64,000 bases of DNA from Luzula sylvatica (lineage: Eukaryota; Streptophyta; Magnoliopsida; Poales; Juncaceae), in the NCBI GenBank assembly GCA_946800325.1, contig OX326958.1:14040992-14104991 (forward strand). Direction: 5' to 3'. Below, piece by piece: positions 63,546-64,000 of the stretch; position 1 is the first letter of the stretch, and the number at the start of each line of letters is the position of its first letter. The position numbers were made by a program, and so were the translations under genes. Below the pieces are notes generated by a model. It did no database searches, had not been told where the DNA came from, and saw only the letters and a list, made by a program, of their open reading frames with translations.

Positions 63546-64000
63546 CAATTTGTTTATGCTTTGGGGAGTTCAAGTAACGTATTTTGAGATCATTTGAATC
63601 GTATCTTTTACCACATAACATTTCACCAAAATTAACAAACACTAAGAAAGTTTGTTTTTCGATTCAAAACAATCTGTTTATGCTTTGGGGAGTTCAAATA
63701 ACGTATTTTGAGATCATTTGAACCGTATCTTTTACCACATAACATTTCACCGAAATTTACAAACAATAAGAAAGTTTGTTTTTCGATTCAAAACAATCTG
63801 TTTATGCTTTGGGGAGTTCAAATAACGTATTTTGAGATCATTTGAATCGTATCTTTTACTACATAACATTTCACCAAAATTTACAAACACTAAGAAAGTT
63901 TGTTTTTCGATTCAAAACAATTTGTTTATGCTTTGGGGAGTTCAAATAACGTATTTTGAGATCATTTGAATCGTATCTTTTACTACATAACATTTCACCA
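62217..64000 (+). repeat. 1.78-kb block repeated 5396 bp away, copy 2
   Basis: Second copy of 56821-58604. It is cut by the window end, so its full length is unknown. Confidence 0.83.

Larger units (their letters stand above)
47258..64000 (+). repeat. 124-bp satellite array, right arm (about 135 units)
   Basis: Same satellite and orientation as the left arm, resuming in phase at the point where the insertion broke the unit. Subfamily markers here are CTAAAAATGTTTG, TTTATAATTTGGGG, CTTTTTCTACATAAC, CAATCTCTTTATGCTATGG, CCACAAAACATTTTACC and AACAATAAGAAAG, mostly absent from the left arm. No gene is supported; ORFs of 71-88 codons on either strand are chance frames of the repeat. Confidence 0.98.

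Noticed and set aside
1..64000. Calling the array centromeric
   Set aside because: Unit length, AT richness and higher-order repeats are compatible, but there is no centromere-specific retroelement or other proof in the window; knobs and pericentromeric blocks look similar.

Overview
The window is plant nuclear DNA. About 54 kb is one family of AT-rich satellite DNA with a 124-bp unit, in head-to-tail order and one orientation throughout. It is interrupted once, at 37380-47257, by a complete Ty1/copia-type LTR retrotransposon on the minus strand. Plant origin is inferred from the retroelement: a primer-binding site matching the 3' end of plant initiator-Met tRNA, a SIRE/Maximus-like gag and pol, and an extra ORF resembling a plant-specific retroelement domain. 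I cannot name the species. I see no host gene, tRNA, rRNA or CRISPR array.

Left arm (1-37379, about 301 units): two satellite subfamilies. From 1 to about 16.4 kb the array is built of 11-12-unit higher-order repeats (1364/1488 bp), with a long-range duplication (1-2579 against 8929-11631) and a 742-bp tandem duplication. From about 16.5 to 37.4 kb, 146-bp expanded units appear, and a 19-unit higher-order repeat of exactly 2378 bp is present in 2.7 tandem copies at 21639-28150.

Retrotransposon (37380-47257, 9878 bp): it has two 1408-bp LTRs that I read as identical and a perfect 5-bp target duplication (TGTTT), so it inserted very recently. In its own 5'-3' direction (right to left) the order is LTR, PBS, gag (401 aa), a 141-nt gap, pol (protease, integrase, reverse transcriptase, RNase H; 1045 aa), an extra ORF of about 561 aa, polypurine tract, LTR. 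Three things stand out. First, the gag-pol gap has five in-frame stops but looks like a frame-preserving intron with a hairpin just before its acceptor. Second, gag lacks the N-terminal capsid half. Third, dense near-palindromic GTTCGAAC dyads fill the U3 region upstream of the TATA box and recur just upstream of the extra ORF.

Right arm (47258-64000, about 135 units): a third pattern based on a 10-unit, 1239-bp higher-order repeat. The retrotransposon landed in this pattern, because the left flank aligns with the right flank one 1239-bp period further on. Three perfect-length tandem copies lie at 49385-53101, a fourth at 55210-56448, and a 1.78-kb block is repeated 5396 bp apart.

All satellite differences and periods were read by eye from marker variants. 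Whether the array is centromeric, pericentromeric or a heterochromatic knob cannot be told from sequence alone.
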